Positions 1 to 5,405 of a stretch of 5,490 nt of DNA are shown one piece after another. The notes beneath the pieces were generated by a model. That model was given only the letters and a program-made list of their open reading frames with translations. It was not told the DNA's origin and did not search any database. Location: NCBI GenBank assembly GCA_001795235.1, contig MGNZ01000076.1, forward strand, positions 208-5,697. Direction: 5' to 3'. Position 1 is the stretch's first letter. Each line of letters starts with the position of its first letter. Origin of the DNA: Chloroflexi bacterium RBG_16_64_32. Its GTDB lineage: Bacteria; Chloroflexota; Dehalococcoidia; SM23-28-2; RBG-16-64-32. Both the position numbers and the translations under genes were made by a program.

Positions 1-273
1 AACGAGGCCAACTCTGACGCGGCCATCCGCGTGCGCATTGGCCTCAACGCCGGGGAGCCGATAGCGGAGGAGGACGATCTCTTCGGGACAGCGGTCATCG
101 AGGCAGCCCGGATCGCAGCAGCGGCTAAGGGTGGAGAGATACTGGTGTCGAACGTCGTGAGGGAGCTGGCTAAAGGAAAGGACTTCCGGTTCACCGACCG
201 AGGTGAGACGCTGCTCAAGGGCTTCGACGAGCCGGTGCGGCTGTACGAGGTGTGCTGGCGAGAGGACAGGTGA
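1..273 (+). CDS. Class III adenylate/guanylate cyclase-homology protein, C-terminal fragment
   Basis: Reading frame 1 is open from the first base to TGA at 271-273, giving 90 residues whose N-terminus lies outside the window. The order of elements fits the second half of a cyclase homology domain: VRIGLNAGE (residues 11-19), DDLFGTAV (25-32), an EAARI helix (34-38), GGEILVS (44-50) and the C-terminal LKGFDEPVRLYEV (72-84). Active members make cAMP or cGMP from ATP or GTP as dimers. The position that normally holds the transition-state Asn (VNxAAR) is Ile33 here, while Arg37 is kept, so activity is doubtful or the active site is divergent. The first metal-binding half cannot be seen. The protein ends at the LYEVCW segment with no further C-terminal domain. 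The kinase gene starts 22 nt downstream, which suggests co-transcription and possibly a regulatory link, but a shared function is only inference. Confidence 0.85.
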   Translation, partial: NEANSDAAIRVRIGLNAGEPIAEEDDLFGTAVIEAARIAAAAKGGEILVSNVVRELAKGKDFRFTDRGETLLKGFDEPVRLYEVCWREDR

Positions 274-295
274 TGAAACGGAGGATGGACTAGAG

Positions 296-1882
296 ATGGC
301 AGCGGAGAGCGCCCAGCACATCCTCGCCGTTGATCTCGGTACCGGCGGGCCCAAAGTCGCTCTGGCCTCCACGGACGGCGAGATCATCGGCCATGAGTTC
401 GAGAAAACGGACCTGCTGCTCCTCCCCGGCGGCGGCGCGGAGCAGGATCCGGACGACTGGTGGCGGGCCATCGCCACCGCCGCCAAGAGGCTCCTGGGCA
501 GGGGCCTCGTCCCCGCCGACAGCATCGTCGGGATCAGCTTGACGACGCAATGGATGGGCACCGTGGCGGTTGACCGCGACGGCAACCATCTGATGAACGC
601 CATAATCTGGATGGACACGCGCGGCGCGGCGTACGCCAAGCGCATCACGAAAGGCCTCGTCAACGTCGCGGGCTACGGCGCGACTAAGCTGCGGCGTTGG
701 CTGAAGCTGACGGGCGGCGTGCCGTCGCGAACGGGCAAGGACTCCCTCGGCCACATCCTCTTCATCCAGAACGAGCACCCGGACATATACCGGCAGGCGT
801 TCAAGTTCCTCGAGCCGATGGACTACCTGAACATGCGGCTGACCGGGCAGGCCGCCGCCGCCTACGATACGATTACCGGCCACTGGCTCACCGACAACCG
901 CGATCTGTCCAACGTCAGGTACGTTGACGAACTGATCGCGCTTTCGGGCGTCGAGCGGGAGAAGCTGCCGGACCTCAGGCCGACGGGCGCCATACTGGGG
1001 CCGATCACCGCCGAGATCGCGCGGGAGTTCGGGTTGCGCGAAGACGTTCAGGTCGTGATGGGCACCCCGGACACGGAGTCGGCGGCCGTCGGCTCGGGCG
1101 CCGTTCGGGACTTCGAAGCGCACCTCTATATCGGCACGTCGTCCTGGCTCACGTGCCACGTCCCGTTCAAGAAGACGGATGTCATCAACAGCATGACGTC
1201 GCTGCCGTCCGGCATCCCCGGCCGGTACCTGGTCGCCACTGAGCAGGACACCGCGGGCGCCTGTCTGACGCTGCTGAGGGACAACATCTTCTTTCCGGAC
1301 GACGAGCTCTCCGACGGCGCCGCGCCTGATGACACTATCGAGATATTCAACCGGATGGCGGAGCGCGTCCCGGCCGGCAGCGACAAGCTGATCTTCACGC
1401 CCTGGCTCAATGGGGAGCGCACGCCCGTGGAGAACCACCTGATCCGCGGCGGGTTCTTCAATCAGTCGCTCAGCACCACGCGCGCGCACCTCGTTCGGGC
1501 GGTGTTTGAGGGAGTCGCCTACAATACGAGGTGGATGCACCAGCATGTGGAGAAGTTCGTAAAGAAGCGCCTTGACGGGATCAACTTCATCGGCGGCGGC
1601 GCCAACTCAAGCCTGTGGTGCCAGATCCACGCGGACGTCCTCGACCGAACCATCCGGCAGGTCGAGAACCCCGGCCTGGCCAACGTGCACGGCGCGGCCC
1701 TAATCGGCGCGGTCGCCCTCGGGCATATCACGTTTGATGACGTCCCGCAGCGCGTCACAATCACGGGGACCTACGAGCCAAACCCGGACAACAAGAGGAT
1801 CTACGACGAGCTGTTCGACGAGTTCGTGAACATCTACAAGAACAACAAGCAAGCGTATGCGCGCCTCAACGCGACGGCATAG
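296..1882 (+). CDS. FGGY-family carbohydrate kinase (xylulokinase-like, substrate uncertain)
   Basis: A 528-residue protein, within the usual length of FGGY sugar and polyol kinases, which transfer the ATP gamma-phosphate to a sugar or polyol in the cytosol. Visible motifs in order: phosphate-1 loop DLGTGGPK (13-20), IIWMDTRG (103-110), the likely catalytic base Asp259 in GTPDTESAAVG (256-266), phosphate-2 loop GTSSW (280-284), the FGGY signature around GGFFNQSLSTTRAHLV (385-400), and the adenosine loop GGGANSSLW (433-441). Where typical xylulokinases carry a GQMHG substrate motif, this protein has TQWMG (84-88), so D-xylulose should not be assumed. I chose ATG 296 because GGAGG at 280-284 sits 11 nt upstream and the protein then begins just before the first beta strand. 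An in-frame upstream start near 203 would overlap the cyclase gene and add Arg/Cys-rich, non-family sequence. The SPL gene follows after 57 nt. Family call is firm; substrate is open. Confidence 0.93.
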   Translation: MAAESAQHILAVDLGTGGPKVALASTDGEIIGHEFEKTDLLLLPGGGAEQDPDDWWRAIATAAKRLLGRGLVPADSIVGISLTTQWMGTVAVDRDGNHLMNAIIWMDTRGAAYAKRITKGLVNVAGYGATKLRRWLKLTGGVPSRTGKDSLGHILFIQNEHPDIYRQAFKFLEPMDYLNMRLTGQAAAAYDTITGHWLTDNRDLSNVRYVDELIALSGVEREKLPDLRPTGAILGPITAEIAREFGLREDVQVVMGTPDTESAAVGSGAVRDFEAHLYIGTSSWLTCHVPFKKTDVINSMTSLPSGIPGRYLVATEQDTAGACLTLLRDNIFFPDDELSDGAAPDDTIEIFNRMAERVPAGSDKLIFTPWLNGERTPVENHLIRGGFFNQSLSTTRAHLVRAVFEGVAYNTRWMHQHVEKFVKKRLDGINFIGGGANSSLWCQIHADVLDRTIRQVENPGLANVHGAALIGAVALGHITFDDVPQRVTITGTYEPNPDNKRIYDELFDEFVNIYKNNKQAYARLNATA

Positions 1883-1939
1883 TACCCGAACGAAGAAGGC
1901 CCGGCTCGCCGGCCGCCTCCACCAGAGGGAGAAGACGCC

Positions 1940-3376
1940 ATGACCCAAGATACGGAGACGAATCCGACCGACACTGACGCGGCACCCAGCGCCACGATCA
2001 AGTCCTACAGGCAGCGCTTCAAGACCTTCACCGCCATCCCCGCGGTGGGCCGCGACCGGGGCGATGTCCTGGCGGAGATGGAGGAGATGAAGTCGCTGGA
2101 GGACCGAGGCTGGGAGGGAGGTCACGCATCGGGCTGTGTCTACCACGGCGACAAAGAGCACGTCGACTTCCTCAACAAGGTCTACGCCATCAACTCCCAG
2201 ACGAATCCGCTGCACGCCGACCTGTGGCCGAGCGCCGTGAAGTTCGAGTCGGAGATCGTCGCGATGACGGCGAACATGCTCGGCGCGGCAGAGTCGGGCG
2301 CAGAGCCCGGCACGCCGGAGGAGATCTGCGGCGTGGTTTCGGCGGGCGGTTCGGAGAGCATTCAGCTCGCCATGAAGACGTACCGCGACTACGCGCGCGA
2401 CAAGAGGGGCATTACCAGGCCGGAGATGATCGTGCCTACCACGGCACATGCCGCGTTCGACAAGGCGGCGCAGTACTTCGGCATCGAGGGCATCCACATC
2501 CCCGTGGGCGACGACTTTCGGGCGGACGTAGCGGCGACGGAGAAGGCGATTACCGATAACACGATCGTTATCGTCGGCTCGGCGCCGCCGTTTCCGCACG
2601 GCCTCATCGACCCGATCGAGGAGCTGTCGGAGCTGGCCCGCGCGCGCGGCATCGGCTTCCACACGGATGCCTGTCTCGGCGGGTTCGTGCTGCCGTGGGC
2701 CGAGAAGCTGGGCTACGACGTGCCCCCGTTCGACTTCCGGCTGCCGGGCGTGACCTCGATGTCGGCTGATACCCACAAGTTCGGGTACGCCGCCAAGGGC
2801 ACGTCCGTAGTGCTCTATCGCGGCCATGAGCTCCGCCGGTATCAGTACTTCACGACCACAGAGTGGCCGGGTGGCTTCTACTGCTCGCCGTCGTTCGCGG
2901 GCAGCCGGCCGGGCGCGCTGAGCGCGGAGTGCTGGGCGGCCATGGTCACCATCGGCGAGGAAGGCTACCTGGACGCCACACGGCGCATTCTGGAGACCGC
3001 GACGAAGATCAAGAAGGGGATCGCTGACATACCGGAGCTCTACGTGATCGGCGACCCTCTGTTCGTCATCGCTTTCGGGGCGACGGAGCTGGACATCTAC
3101 AAGGTCATGGATGCGATGACGGAAAGGGGCTGGAGCCTGAACGGCCTCTACAAGCCCGCCTGCGTCCACCTGTGCACGACTCTGCGGCATACCCAGCCCG
3201 GCGTGGCGGAACGCTTCATCGATGACCTGAAGGCATCCGTCGCGCACGTCAAGGCGAACCCGAGTGCGCAGGGCGGTCAAGCGCCGATGTACGGCATGGC
3301 GAACACCATTCCCGATAGGGGCGTGATTGCCGATGCCATGACGAAGTACCTGGACAACCTGTACCGGCTGTCGTAG
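1940..3376 (+). CDS. Sphingosine-1-phosphate lyase family PLP-dependent lyase
   Basis: A 478-residue soluble cytosolic member of the group II PLP decarboxylase superfamily, SPL branch. Characterised members split sphingoid-base 1-phosphates into phosphoethanolamine and a long-chain aldehyde. Strong matches to remembered human SGPL1: NPLHADLWP (89-97), GGSES (136-140), HAAFDKAAQYFG (170-181), HTDACLGGF (241-249), FDFRLPGVTS (264-273), THKFGYAAKG (278-287), AGSRPGALSA (320-329) and YGMANT (451-456). Lys280 should be the Schiff-base lysine, His170 stacks on the PLP ring, Asp243 binds the pyridine N, and Lys286, Tyr68 and His92 match other active-site residues of the bacterial enzyme from Symbiobacterium. 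No N-terminal membrane segment is present, unlike the eukaryotic ER enzyme; residues 1-20 look disordered (Thr/Asp/Ala-rich). ATG 1940 follows GGGAG (1927-1931) by 8 nt. It lies 57 nt after the kinase, likely in one operon. The true substrate in this bacterium is not known. Confidence 0.95.
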   Translation: MTQDTETNPTDTDAAPSATIKSYRQRFKTFTAIPAVGRDRGDVLAEMEEMKSLEDRGWEGGHASGCVYHGDKEHVDFLNKVYAINSQTNPLHADLWPSAVKFESEIVAMTANMLGAAESGAEPGTPEEICGVVSAGGSESIQLAMKTYRDYARDKRGITRPEMIVPTTAHAAFDKAAQYFGIEGIHIPVGDDFRADVAATEKAITDNTIVIVGSAPPFPHGLIDPIEELSELARARGIGFHTDACLGGFVLPWAEKLGYDVPPFDFRLPGVTSMSADTHKFGYAAKGTSVVLYRGHELRRYQYFTTTEWPGGFYCSPSFAGSRPGALSAECWAAMVTIGEEGYLDATRRILETATKIKKGIADIPELYVIGDPLFVIAFGATELDIYKVMDAMTERGWSLNGLYKPACVHLCTTLRHTQPGVAERFIDDLKASVAHVKANPSAQGGQAPMYGMANTIPDRGVIADAMTKYLDNLYRLS

Positions 3377-3401
3377 CGCAGATGGCGCTCCAGATGTAGG
3401 T

Positions 3402-3445
3402 CGGGGTCTTGAGACCCCGCCTTGCGGGGGGCTGAAGACCCCCGC
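3402..3445. repeat. Paired G/C-rich palindromes with alternative folding (possible REP-like element or terminator)
   Basis: Stem one is CGGGGTCT (3402-3409) with AGACCCCG (3412-3419). Stem two is GCGGGGG (3424-3430) with CCCCCGC (3439-3445) around a loop holding TGAA. A competing fold also exists: GGGGTCT (3403-3409) can pair with AGACCCC (3436-3442), enclosing CCCCGC (3415-3420) with GCGGGG (3424-3429). The element sits 25 nt after the SPL stop, where it could help end or stabilise the upstream mRNA. No T-tract follows, so a classic Rho-independent terminator is not supported. The shape resembles dispersed intergenic palindromes of environmental genomes. Confidence 0.7.
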
Positions 3446-3542
3446 GTACGTCCGCTTGTGCCTCCACGCGGCGCGCCGCACGTTCGGGTCCCGCTACCGG
3501 TCTCATCCCGTCCCCACGCCCTGTCCTCCTGTCTTGTGCAGA

Positions 3543-3551
3543 TGGTACAAT
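3543..3551 (+). promoter_or_regulatory. Putative extended -10 promoter for the GS-like ligase gene
   Basis: TGGTACAAT fits the extended -10 pattern TGnTATAAT with one mismatch. It stands in an otherwise GC-rich spacer, 43 nt before ATG 3595, which would give a 5' UTR of roughly 35-40 nt. No good -35 hexamer is seen at 16-18 nt upstream, which is acceptable for extended -10 promoters. The 218-nt gap after SPL and the hairpins in it agree with a separate transcription start for this gene. Confidence 0.45.
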
Positions 3552-3581
3552 CCTGCCACTGAGCCCTAGCTTGCCCCGCCC

Positions 3582-3588
3582 GGGAGGT
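3582..3588 (+). promoter_or_regulatory. Ribosome binding site deciding the ligase start
   Basis: GGGAGGT is a strong Shine-Dalgarno sequence 6 nt before ATG 3595. The in-frame TTG at 3571 lies upstream of this site and would put the Shine-Dalgarno inside the coding region, so ATG 3595 is preferred. Confidence 0.8.
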
Positions 3589-3594
3589 CGCTCC

Positions 3595-4971
3595 ATGGAC
3601 ATCAAGGACGCCGCTGAGCTGCTCCGGCAGCATAACGTAGAGACCGTCCGCATCGGCGGGGCCGATCTGGACGGCGTGTACCGGGGCAAGCGGGTCAGCG
3701 CCGACCACTTCCTGGCCGCCGCCGAGGAGGGGTTCCCCCAGTGCGACGTCCTCTTCGGCTGGGACATCCAGGACGAGGTCATCGGCTCGCTGCCGTACTC
3801 CAACTGGGAGACCGGCTTCGCCGACATCGTCATGCGACCGGACCTCTCGACGCTGGCCGCCGTGCCCTGGGAGGAGGGCAGCGCCAGCGTGGTCTGCGAC
3901 TTCTGCACCGAGGCGGGCGACCCTCTGGCGATCGCCCCTCGCTTCGTGCTGCAGCGGGTTGTTCGCCGCGCCCTGGACGCCGGCTTTCGCCCCCTCATGG
4001 CCGCCGAGCTGGAGGTCCGATTCTTCCAGGAGGACCAGGAGAGCCTCCGGGAGAAGGGCTTCTGCGATCTGCGACCCCTCAACCCCGGCCTCAACTGCTA
4101 CAGCATCCACCACGCCTCCATCGATGAGCCGCTGATCGGCCGCATCCGCCGCTGCATGAACGAGTACGGCATCCCCGTCGACTCCTACAACCGCGAGCAC
4201 GGCGCAGGGATGTACGAGATCAACCTGCGGCATGCCGACGCGGTGCGCGCCGCAGACCAGACGATGCTGTACAAGAGCGGCTGCAAGGAGATCGCGGCCC
4301 AGATGGGCGCTCTGCCCACCTTCATGGCCAAGCTCGCGGATGACGTCGACGGCTGCGGCGGCCACCTGCACCAGAGCCTGTGGACCGTGCCTGCCGGCAG
4401 GCAGGGCGCGGACGGCGAGGAGAGCGTCTTCTGGGACGAAGGCGGCGACCACCACATTTCGGAGACGCTGGGCCGGTACCTGGCGGGTGTGCTGGCTACC
4501 GTGGCGGAGTTCATGCTCATGTACGCACCCAACGTCAACTCCTACAAGCGGTTCGTCCCCTGGACGTGGGCCCCCACGAACCTCACATGGGGCCTGGACA
4601 ACCGCACGACGGCGCTGCGGGTCATCGCCACCAGCCCGGGCGCAATCCGGGTGGAGAACCGGGTACCCGGCGCGGACCTCAACACCTACCTCGCCTTCGC
4701 GGCCTCCCTGGCCGGCGGCCTGCACGGCATCGAGAACGGGTTGCAGCCGCCGCCGCTCACCCGCGGCAACGCCTACGAGATCGCCGACGCAGCGCCGATA
4801 CCGCGGTCGCTGCCGGAGGCGCTGGAGCGCTTCAAGGCGAGTGCCCTGGCGCGGGAGTGGTTCGGCGAGGAGTTCGTCGAGCAGTACGCGGCCTTCCGCC
4901 AGTGGGAGGTGGACAAGCACCGGCTGGCGGTGACGGACTGGGAGCGCCGCCGCTACTTCGAGATGGTGTAG
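3595..4971 (+). CDS. Glutamine synthetase-fold ligase, probably gamma-glutamyl-amine (GlnA3/GlnA4/PuuA-like) rather than ammonia-assimilating
   Basis: A 458-residue protein in the normal GS type I size range. GS enzymes activate glutamate as gamma-glutamyl phosphate and join it to ammonia or an amine. The N-terminal beta-grasp part spans about 1-105, with GFADIVMRPDLST (74-86). The catalytic domain follows: Glu138 and Glu140 in AELEVRFF, Glu201 in EHGAGMYEIN with Glu208, the HLH metal site (257-259) before QSL, NSYKRFVP (315-322) with Arg319, DNRT (335-338), and RVENR (352-356). The tail TDWERRRYFEMV (447-458) is typical of GS-like proteins. The flap that in true GS reads VPGYEAP reads VPWTWAP (321-327), so the ammonium-site Glu is replaced by Trp325; the same loop reads TWAP/SFAP-like in amine-ligase relatives. 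The amine is unknown; ethanolamine or a polyamine are candidates. It has its own promoter-like site, and an SDR gene follows after a repeat-filled gap. Confidence 0.9.
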   Translation: MDIKDAAELLRQHNVETVRIGGADLDGVYRGKRVSADHFLAAAEEGFPQCDVLFGWDIQDEVIGSLPYSNWETGFADIVMRPDLSTLAAVPWEEGSASVVCDFCTEAGDPLAIAPRFVLQRVVRRALDAGFRPLMAAELEVRFFQEDQESLREKGFCDLRPLNPGLNCYSIHHASIDEPLIGRIRRCMNEYGIPVDSYNREHGAGMYEINLRHADAVRAADQTMLYKSGCKEIAAQMGALPTFMAKLADDVDGCGGHLHQSLWTVPAGRQGADGEESVFWDEGGDHHISETLGRYLAGVLATVAEFMLMYAPNVNSYKRFVPWTWAPTNLTWGLDNRTTALRVIATSPGAIRVENRVPGADLNTYLAFAASLAGGLHGIENGLQPPPLTRGNAYEIADAAPIPRSLPEALERFKASALAREWFGEEFVEQYAAFRQWEVDKHRLAVTDWERRRYFEMV

Positions 4972-4975
4972 GAGG
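4943..4975 (+). repeat. Ligase 3'-end repeat, copy A (inside the gene)
   Basis: A 33-bp stretch covering the last codons (RRRYFEMV), the TAG stop and the GGAGG that follows. It is repeated exactly at 5204-5236, and 23 bp of it (4947-4969) recurs at 5080-5102. An ATG (4981) begins 9 nt after the stop. This copy is the functional gene end, the other two are extra. Confidence 0.95.
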
Positions 4976-4980
4976 GGCCG

Positions 4981-4998
4981 ATGCGTCTCACCGATAGG
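4981..4998 (+). pseudogene. Vestigial copy of the SDR 5' end
   Basis: The sequence from AGGAGG at 4970 to 4998 matches 5406-5434 at 23 of 29 positions, including Shine-Dalgarno, 5-nt spacing and start codon. It translates as MRLTDR, against MRLADK at the intact SDR start; both are common SDR N-termini. After codon 6 or 7 the similarity is lost and palindromes follow, with no TGxxxGxG motif. I read this as a leftover start from an ancestral arrangement in which the SDR directly followed the ligase. Chance similarity of a start region is possible, but the context argues against it. Confidence 0.6.
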
Positions 4999-5010
4999 TT
5001 CGGCGCAAGA

Positions 5011-5030
5011 CCCCAGCCTGAAGGCTGGGG
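5011..5030. repeat. Palindrome 1, TGAA loop
   Basis: A perfect 8-bp stem, CCCCAGCC (5011-5018) and GGCTGGGG (5023-5030), closes a TGAA loop. Its loop is the reverse complement of the TTCA centre of palindromes 2 and 3, so it may be the same kind of element in the opposite orientation. No T-tract follows. Confidence 0.8.
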
Positions 5031-5047
5031 CATGGGTGACATTCATG

Positions 5048-5067
5048 CCACACCTTTCAAGGTGTGG
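5048..5067. repeat. Palindrome 2, TTCA centre
   Basis: CCACACCTT (5048-5056) pairs perfectly with AAGGTGTGG (5059-5067). It is preceded by CATG and shares its layout with palindrome 3, differing at two stem positions that are both compensated on the other arm. Ligase-tail copy B starts 12 nt after it. Confidence 0.8.
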
Positions 5068-5079
5068 TACTCTCTATCC

Positions 5080-5102
5080 CCGCCGCTACTTCGAGATGGT
5101 GT
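5080..5102 (+). repeat. Ligase 3'-end repeat, copy B (partial)
   Basis: A 23-bp exact match to 4947-4969. Read in its own frame it encodes RRYFEMV and then TGA instead of TAG (5102-5104). A GGGCGG stretch and an ATG (5113) follow 8 nt after the stop, echoing the stop/Shine-Dalgarno/ATG spacing of copies A and C. It is not joined to any upstream ligase coding sequence. Confidence 0.9.
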
Positions 5103-5115
5103 GAGGGCGGCAATG

Positions 5116-5136
5116 AGAAAGGAGAAAGGCGAAAGG
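5116..5136. repeat. Purine-rich 7-mer tandem repeat
   Basis: Three 7-mers in a row: AGAAAGG, AGAAAGG, CGAAAGG. It is short, low in complexity, and lies just after the ATG of copy B. Slippage could have made it. Confidence 0.6.
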
Positions 5137-5170
5137 CGCAGGGCGCGCGATTTGCTGTCTCCGCCCCATG

Positions 5171-5190
5171 CCGCACCATTCATGGTGCGG
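5171..5190. repeat. Palindrome 3, TTCA centre
   Basis: CCGCACCAT (5171-5179) pairs perfectly with ATGGTGCGG (5182-5190). CATG precedes it, as in palindrome 2. Ligase-tail copy C starts 13 nt after it, almost the same offset as between palindrome 2 and copy B, so hairpin plus tail behave as one repeated unit. Confidence 0.8.
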
Positions 5191-5203
5191 TCTGATTTCC
5201 CTC

Positions 5204-5236
5204 AGCGCCGCCGCTACTTCGAGATGGTGTAGGAGG
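5204..5236 (+). repeat. Ligase 3'-end repeat, copy C (exact 33 bp)
   Basis: Identical over 33 bp to 4943-4975, including the codons for RRRYFEMV, the TAG (5230-5232) and GGAGG. An ATG (5243) follows 10 nt after the stop and opens only a 12-codon frame ending at 5281. No ligase sequence lies upstream of it. Exact identity over a synonymous-tolerant stretch implies a recent copy event, gene conversion or assembly error. Confidence 0.95.
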
Positions 5237-5268
5237 CAGGCAATGGGCAAGAGGAAATGGACCGACGT

Positions 5269-5397
5269 TCTGTCATTCTGAGGAGCGAGGTCCGCCAAAG
5301 GCGGAGGGAGCGACGAAGAATCTCGATGTGCCGGCAGGCGCGGCGTCTTCACGTACCACGAGATTCTTCACTCCCGTTGGTCGCTCAGAATGACAGA
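5269..5397. repeat. MITE-like inverted repeat element
   Basis: The outer arms are a 14-bp perfect inverted repeat, TCTGTCATTCTGAG (5269-5282) and its complement at 5384-5397. An inner 11-bp perfect pair, GAAGAATCTCG (5315-5325) and CGAGATTCTTC (5359-5369), nests inside, and the left arm has its own small hairpin TCCGCC-AAA-GGCGGA (5291-5305). This TGTCATTCTGAG/GAAGAATCTC pattern is one I know as a widely dispersed non-coding palindromic repeat in many bacterial genomes. It codes for no transposase, and I see no clear target-site duplication. It ends 8 nt before the SDR Shine-Dalgarno, so it could affect SDR expression. Confidence 0.8.
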
Positions 5398-5405
5398 GAG
5401 AAATC

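Noticed and set aside
273..293. Six-codon frame (MKRRMD) overlapping the cyclase stop, a possible leader peptide
   Set aside because: There is no Shine-Dalgarno of its own, and no amino-acid run or attenuator structure before the kinase start. Such a short frame is expected by chance.
290..1546. Long open frame of 418 codons on the minus strand across the kinase gene
   Set aside because: It is antisense to a gene with clear FGGY motifs, is Arg/Val/Pro/Gly-rich, and shows no family motif. Long antisense frames are expected in GC-rich DNA.
1901..1912. Small CCGGC/GCCGG hairpin between kinase and SPL
   Set aside because: The stem is only 5 bp and no T-tract follows. In GC-rich DNA this is weak evidence for a terminator.
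1700..3481. Minus-strand open frame of 593 codons across the SPL gene
   Set aside because: Its composition is Arg/His/Val-rich with no domain, and it crosses two gene ends; it mirrors the codon bias of the + strand SPL gene.
3571..3594. TTG start giving the ligase eight more residues
   Set aside because: The strong GGGAGGT lies between TTG and ATG 3595, and the extra Pro/Arg-rich residues do not belong to the GS fold.
3277..5046. Minus-strand open frame of 589 codons across the ligase gene
   Set aside because: It is antisense to a well-supported GS-fold protein, and its own sequence is low in complexity without motifs.
4943..5236. CRISPR array suggested by regularly spaced repeats
   Set aside because: There are only three copies, unequal in length, the repeat is coding sequence of the ligase gene, and the roughly 100-bp gaps share palindromes. 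Neither spacers nor cas genes are present.
5243..5281. Twelve-codon frame after ligase-tail copy C
   Set aside because: It runs into the MITE-like element arm and stops there; no conserved peptide is evident.
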